Shown: positions 60,236-64,000 of the stretch, one piece after another
Numbering within the stretch: the stretch's first letter is position 1
How the letters are laid out: every line of letters starts with the position of its first letter
NCBI RefSeq assembly: GCF_017994015.1
Contig: NZ_JAGOLP010000006.1
Coordinates: forward strand, 1 to 64,000
Reading direction: 5' to 3'
Length of the DNA: 64,000 nucleotides
DNA from: Ferrovibrio sp.
GTDB taxonomy: Bacteria; Pseudomonadota; Alphaproteobacteria; Ferrovibrionales; Ferrovibrionaceae
Program-made: the position numbers and the translations under genes
The notes under the pieces: model-generated
Seen by the model: the letters and a program-made list of their open reading frames with translations, nothing else
Told to the model about the DNA's origin: nothing
The model's database searches: none

Positions 60236-61450
60236 ATGACTGATCCTGTTGCAGAAGCACCGCGCCGTGTCGCCGTTATCGGCGGCGGGCCCGCCGGCCT
60301 GATCGCTGCCGAAATCATGGCTGGCGCCGGCCTGAGCGTTACCGTGTTTGATCGCATGCCCAGCTTTGGCCGCAAGCTGCTGATGGCCGGGCGCGGCGGC
60401 CTCAATATCACCCATTCCGAGCCGCTGGCGCCGTTCTGCGCCCGCTATGGTGCGGCGGCCGATTGGATGCAGCGCTATCTCGTGGCCTTTCCGCCCAGTG
60501 CCTTGATCAACTGGTGCAGCGGTTTGCAGATACCCACCTTTGTTGGCAGCAGCGGCCGGGTATTTCCGCAAAGCATGAAGGCCAGCCCGTTATTGCGCGC
60601 CTGGCTGGCACGACTTGGCGCCTTGAATGTGCGGCTGGTGCCGCGCGCGCAGTGGACCGGCTGGAATGCGGCCGGCGCGTTGAGTTTTGCCGATGGCAGC
60701 AGCTATGCGGCCGACGCGGTGGTGTTGGCGCTGGGCGGCGCTTCCTGGCCGCGCCTGGGTGCCGATGGCAGTTGGGCCAGTTTGCTGCCGAATATTGCCA
60801 TCACACCACTACAGGCGGCCAATTGCGGTTTTGCGGTGCATTGGTCGGCGCCTTTTATTGCACGCCATGCCGGGGCGCCCTTGAAACGTGTGGCGCTCAG
60901 TTGCGATGGGCAGATGGTGCGCGGCGAAGCCATGATCACACAGAACGGGATTGAAGGCGGCGCGGTCTACGCCCTGTCAGCCCGGCTGCGTGCAGCCATC
61001 GCCCGCGATGGCTTTGCCGATCTGCATATCGATCTGCGCCCCGATCTCAGTATGGCTGAACTGACCAAGCAGTTGAACCAGCCGCGGCGCGGCGCCTCGC
61101 TGGCCAATTTCCTGCGCAAGCGTATCGCCTTGCCGCCGGTAGCCATCGGTCTGGTGCAGGAAGCATTGCATGGCGCCCATGCCGCAACGCCGCTGGCGCA
61201 ATTGGTGCGCGCCTTGCCGCTGCGGCTATTGGCACCATTTGGTCTGGAGCGGGCGATCTCCACCGCCGGCGGCATTGCGTTGGAAGAGCTGACCCCCAGC
61301 CTGATGCTGCACCGCCGCCCGGGCGTGTTCGTGGCCGGCGAAATGCTGGATTGGGAAGCGCCTACCGGCGGCTACCTGCTGCAAGGCTGCTTCGCCACCG
61401 GCTTTGCCGCCGGCCATGGCGTAGTGGATTGGCTGCGCGGTCAGCAATGA
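60236..61450 (+). CDS. HI0933-like flavoprotein, TIGR03862 type
   Basis: The protein is 404 residues. The FAD-binding N-terminus AVIGGGPAGLIAAEIMAGAG is followed by FGRKLLMAGRGGLNITHSEP, and the C-terminal AGEMLDWEAPTGGYLLQGCF fits the BaiN/HI0933 superfamily of NAD(P)/FAD oxidoreductases. The substrate of the TIGR03862 subfamily is unknown. No strong ribosome binding site is seen. The gene faces the sulfate permease operon tail to tail. Confidence 0.88.
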   Translation: MTDPVAEAPRRVAVIGGGPAGLIAAEIMAGAGLSVTVFDRMPSFGRKLLMAGRGGLNITHSEPLAPFCARYGAAADWMQRYLVAFPPSALINWCSGLQIPTFVGSSGRVFPQSMKASPLLRAWLARLGALNVRLVPRAQWTGWNAAGALSFADGSSYAADAVVLALGGASWPRLGADGSWASLLPNIAITPLQAANCGFAVHWSAPFIARHAGAPLKRVALSCDGQMVRGEAMITQNGIEGGAVYALSARLRAAIARDGFADLHIDLRPDLSMAELTKQLNQPRRGASLANFLRKRIALPPVAIGLVQEALHGAHAATPLAQLVRALPLRLLAPFGLERAISTAGGIALEELTPSLMLHRRPGVFVAGEMLDWEAPTGGYLLQGCFATGFAAGHGVVDWLRGQQ

Positions 61451-61461
61451 TCCGGGCGGCT

Positions 61462-62280
61462 TCAGCGCCGCTCGATCTTGCTTTCCAGCACCGCCTTGAC
61501 CAGCAGGGTGACCAGCGCCAGCACGGTCAGCGTGGTGGCGGCGGCAAAGGCGCCCACGGCGTTATAATCGTGATACAGCAATTCAACATGCAGCGGCAGC
61601 GTGTTGGTTTCGCCGCGTACATTGCCGGATACCACTGACACGGCGCCGAATTCGCCGATGGCGCGCGCGGTGCACAGCACGGCGCCATAAAGCAGCGCCC
61701 AGCGGATGCTGGGCAGGGTGACACGGCGGAAAATCTGCCAGCCGCTGGCGCCCAATGTGGCAGCGGCTTCCTCCGGCTCGGTGCCTTGCGCCTGCATCAG
61801 CGGGATCAGCTCGCGGGCCACAAATGGGCTGGTGACAAACAGGGTCACCAGGAAAATCGCCGGCAGGGCAAACATCAGCCGGATGCCGTGATCCTCCAGA
61901 AAGCCGCCGAACAGGCCCTGGGCACCATACAGCAGGATATAGGTGACACCGGCCACGATCGGCGAAATCGAGAACGGAATCTCCAGCAGGGTGAGCAGCA
62001 GTTTCTTGCCCACGAAGTCAAATTTGGCGATGGCCCAGGCGGCGGCGATGCCGAACAGGATATTCACCGGCACCACCACGATGGCGGTGAGGATGGTGAG
62101 GCCCATGGCATGCAGCGTGTCAGGCTCCAGTACATTGGTGAGATAAAAATCCACGCCCTTGGAAAAGGCCTGGCTGAAGATCACCAGGATCGGCGCCAGC
62201 ACAAAGCCGGCGCTGAGCAGCAGGCCAAGCGCGATCAGCGCCAGAGGCAGCGGGCCGAGATTACGGCGTGTTGTGCTCAT
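61462..62280 (-). CDS. cysW: Sulfate/thiosulfate ABC permease (CysW)
   Basis: The protein is 272 residues with six membrane segments. Features are FSQAFSKGVDFYLTNVLEPD, ILFGIAAAWAIAKFDFVGKK, the EAA loop AATLGASGWQIFRRVTLPSI and RAIGEFGAVSVVSGNVRGET, all characteristic of CysW. It pairs with CysT in the inner membrane. It starts 3 bases after cysT. CysA, normally next in the operon, is absent here. Confidence 0.92.
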   Translation of the reverse strand: MSTTRRNLGPLPLALIALGLLLSAGFVLAPILVIFSQAFSKGVDFYLTNVLEPDTLHAMGLTILTAIVVVPVNILFGIAAAWAIAKFDFVGKKLLLTLLEIPFSISPIVAGVTYILLYGAQGLFGGFLEDHGIRLMFALPAIFLVTLFVTSPFVARELIPLMQAQGTEPEEAAATLGASGWQIFRRVTLPSIRWALLYGAVLCTARAIGEFGAVSVVSGNVRGETNTLPLHVELLYHDYNAVGAFAAATTLTVLALVTLLVKAVLESKIERR

Positions 62281-62283
62281 GGC

Positions 62284-63132
62284 TCAGGTCTTTCGCTTGA
62301 TCTGCCAGGCTTGCAGCAGGTTGGTCAGCAGCAGCATGACAAAGGCGGTGAGCAGCAAAGTGGCAGCAATGGCAGCGGCGCCGGGATAGTCAAATTCCTC
62401 CAGCCGGATAAACACTAACAGCGCAGCGATTTCGGTTTTCATCGGCAGGTTGCCGGCAATGAAGATGATGGCGCCAAATTCGCCCAAAGAGCGGGCGAAG
62501 GCCAACATGCAGCCGGTGAGATAGGCCGGGAAGATGGCGGGGAAGATCACCTTGCGGAAAATGGTGAAGGGATAGGCACCCAGGGTGCGCGCCGCTTCCT
62601 CCACTTCGGGCTGGATTTCCTCCAGCACCGGCTGCACGGTGCGGATCACAAAGGGTGCGCTGGTGAAGGCCATGGCGATGGCGACACCCAGCATGGTGTA
62701 CACCACGTTGATGCCGGCCGGTTCCAGCACGGCGCCAAACCAGCCATTTTTGGCATAAAGCGCGGTCAGCGCCAGGCCGGCCACGGCGGTGGGCAGCGCG
62801 AAGGGCAGGTCCATCAGCGCATCCAGCAGGCGGCGGCCGGGAAAATCGTAGCGCACCAATATCCAGGCCATCAGCAGGCCGTAAAGCGCATTGAAAGCGG
62901 TGGCAATGGCGGCGGCGCCAAGTGTCAGTTGAAACGAGGCGATGGCGCGCGGGCTGGTGATGATCTGCCAGAAACGCGCCGGGCCGATCTCAGCCGATTT
63001 CAGCAGCAACGCCACCAATGGCAGCAGCACGATGACGGCGAGATACAGCAATGTGGCGCCGAGCGTCAGCCCGAAGCCTGGAAGCACATGCCGGGCCACT
63101 TTGGGCCCGGCATGCTTGAAGGATATGGACAT
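62284..63132 (-). CDS. cysT: Sulfate/thiosulfate ABC permease (CysT/CysU)
   Basis: The protein is 282 residues with six membrane segments. The CysT features are GFGLTLGATLLYLAVIVLLP, PGRRLLDALMDLPFALPTAV, the EAA loop EAARTLGAYPFTIFRKVIFP and ARSLGEFGAIIFIAGNLPMK. It lies 3 bases after the sbp stop. It forms the sulfate channel with CysW. Confidence 0.92.
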   Translation of the reverse strand: MSISFKHAGPKVARHVLPGFGLTLGATLLYLAVIVLLPLVALLLKSAEIGPARFWQIITSPRAIASFQLTLGAAAIATAFNALYGLLMAWILVRYDFPGRRLLDALMDLPFALPTAVAGLALTALYAKNGWFGAVLEPAGINVVYTMLGVAIAMAFTSAPFVIRTVQPVLEEIQPEVEEAARTLGAYPFTIFRKVIFPAIFPAYLTGCMLAFARSLGEFGAIIFIAGNLPMKTEIAALLVFIRLEEFDYPGAAAIAATLLLTAFVMLLLTNLLQAWQIKRKT

Positions 63133-63135
63133 GAT

Positions 63136-64000
63136 TTACCGGTTGACAAAAACCTGATCGAGAATGCCGCCTTCGGCGAAATGCACCTTGGTGGCCTGCT
63201 CCCAGCCGCCGAACACCTTTTCCACCGTAACCAGGCGCAAGGCGGGGAATTGCGCCTTGTAGGCTTCCAGCACTTTGGGGTGATGCACGCGGTTGTAATT
63301 CTTGGCCAGGATTTGCTGGCCGGCCTCGCTGTAAAGGAAATCCAGATAGGCCTTGGCCACCACCTGGCTCTTTTTACGCTCGGCTACCTTGTCCACCACC
63401 GCCACCGGGAATTCGGCCAGCAGGCTCAGTGATGGTGTCACCAGTTCAAAACCCTTGTCGCCATATTCGCGTTTGATGCCGTTGGTCTCGGCCTCGAAGG
63501 TGATCAGCACATCGCCGATTTCGCGCTCCACAAAAGTGGTGGTTGAGCCGCGCCCGCCAGTATCGAATACCGGCACATTGGCCAGCAGCGCCTTCACAAA
63601 GGCATTGGCCTTGGCGGCATCGTTGTTGTTCTGCTCCAGCGCATAGGCATAGGCGGCCAGATAGGTGTAGCGCGCATTGCCGGAGGTTTTCGGATTGGGG
63701 AAGACCGATTTCACATCCGGCCGCACCAGGTCGGACCAGTCCTTCACATTTTTCGGGTTGCCCTTGCGCACCAGGAAAGCCGGCAGCGAATAATACGGCG
63801 AGGCATTGTTGGGCAGGCGCTGCTGCCAGTCGGCCGCCACCAGCTTGCCGCGATCATGCAGGATCTGCACATCGATCACCTGGTTGAAGGTGACCACATC
63901 GGCCTGCAAGCCTTCCAGGATGGCGCGAGCCTGGCGCGAGGTGCCGGCATGGCTCTGCTTGATCTCGACGCTTTGGCCGGTCTTGGCCTTCCACTCGGCG
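63136..64000 (-). CDS. sbp: Sulfate-binding periplasmic protein (Sbp/CysP), N-terminus cut by window edge
   Basis: The visible 288 codons run from the right edge of the window without a start. Segments include QSHAGTSRQARAILEGLQAD, PKTSGNARYTYLAAYAYALE, NNDAAKANAFVKALLANVPV, and VPVFDTGGRGSTTTFVEREI, the sulfate-binding signature region. The N-terminal ~50 residues, including the signal, lie outside. It is the first gene of an sbp-cysT-cysW unit. Confidence 0.92.
   Translation of the reverse strand, partial: AEWKAKTGQSVEIKQSHAGTSRQARAILEGLQADVVTFNQVIDVQILHDRGKLVAADWQQRLPNNASPYYSLPAFLVRKGNPKNVKDWSDLVRPDVKSVFPNPKTSGNARYTYLAAYAYALEQNNNDAAKANAFVKALLANVPVFDTGGRGSTTTFVEREIGDVLITFEAETNGIKREYGDKGFELVTPSLSLLAEFPVAVVDKVAERKKSQVVAKAYLDFLYSEAGQQILAKNYNRVHHPKVLEAYKAQFPALRLVTVEKVFGGWEQATKVHFAEGGILDQVFVNR

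Noticed and set aside
61462..64000. Sulfate importer as a supplier dedicated to the lasso sulfotransferase
   Set aside because: It lies over 50 kb away in a separate operon and is a normal assimilation gene set.

Overview
The window looks like a chromosomal segment of a high-GC (about 60-65 percent by eye) alphaproteobacterium, possibly of the Rhodospirillales type. The evidence is an rRNA operon that ends 23S-5S-tRNA-fMet, AGGAGG-type ribosome binding sites, and many acyl-CoA and branched-chain transport genes. The genus cannot be read from the sequence alone.

Region 1 (1-570): the 3' end of a 23S rRNA, a complete 5S rRNA, an initiator tRNA and two terminator-like hairpins. The tail of an rrn operon is read on the + strand.

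Region 2 (about 720-10570): a RiPP locus of lasso-peptide type, mostly on the - strand. A 51-residue precursor (5409-5564) with a WxxPxL leader motif sits next to an asparagine-synthetase-like cyclase. A second operon holds the split B protein (PqqD-like RRE plus Cys/His leader protease), an HPr-kinase-like kinase, a PAPS sulfotransferase, a 2OG-Fe(II) oxygenase and an unrecognised Cys-rich protein. A second 2OG-Fe(II) oxygenase lies divergently beside the precursor and a third (TPR-fused) flanks the locus. A GT-C-like membrane protein ends the precursor operon. No ABC exporter, isopeptidase or TonB receptor is present. The predicted product is a very short, Gly/Ser/Thr-rich lasso peptide that may be phosphorylated, sulfated and hydroxylated. 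This is the most novel part of the window.

Region 3 (about 10800-42800): a large catabolic region for CoA-activated, probably methyl-branched acids. It encodes a single-chain biotin-dependent acyl-CoA carboxylase; a five-gene oligopeptide/Dpp-type ABC importer; an AMACR-like CoA racemase/transferase; MaoC-type hydratases; four CoA ligases (three AMP-forming, one ADP-forming); an MFE-2-like SDR; a thiolase-like protein with its DUF35 partner; a TcuA-like flavoprotein; an aldehyde dehydrogenase; PrpB-, PrpF- and PrpD-like genes; two paralogous NAD-dependent epimerases; and an isovaleryl-type acyl-CoA dehydrogenase. Similar TGTNNACA palindromes lie upstream of six transcription units and suggest one GntR-like regulon whose regulator is not in the window.

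Region 4 (about 42900-60200): a TetR gene flanked by two copies of its likely operator, then a branched-chain amino-acid-type (Liv) ABC importer, another CoA ligase, a SnoaL-like protein, an enoyl-CoA hydratase and a heterodimer-type pair of acyl-CoA dehydrogenases. An AraC gene faces a second Liv binding protein/permease set that has no ATPases of its own. This set continues into a TIM-barrel/PEP-hydrolase-like gene, an SRPBCC gene and a UPF0261 (Tm-1-like) gene.

Region 5 (60236-64000): an HI0933/TIGR03862-type flavoprotein, convergent with a sulfate permease operon (sbp, cysT, cysW) that runs off the right edge.
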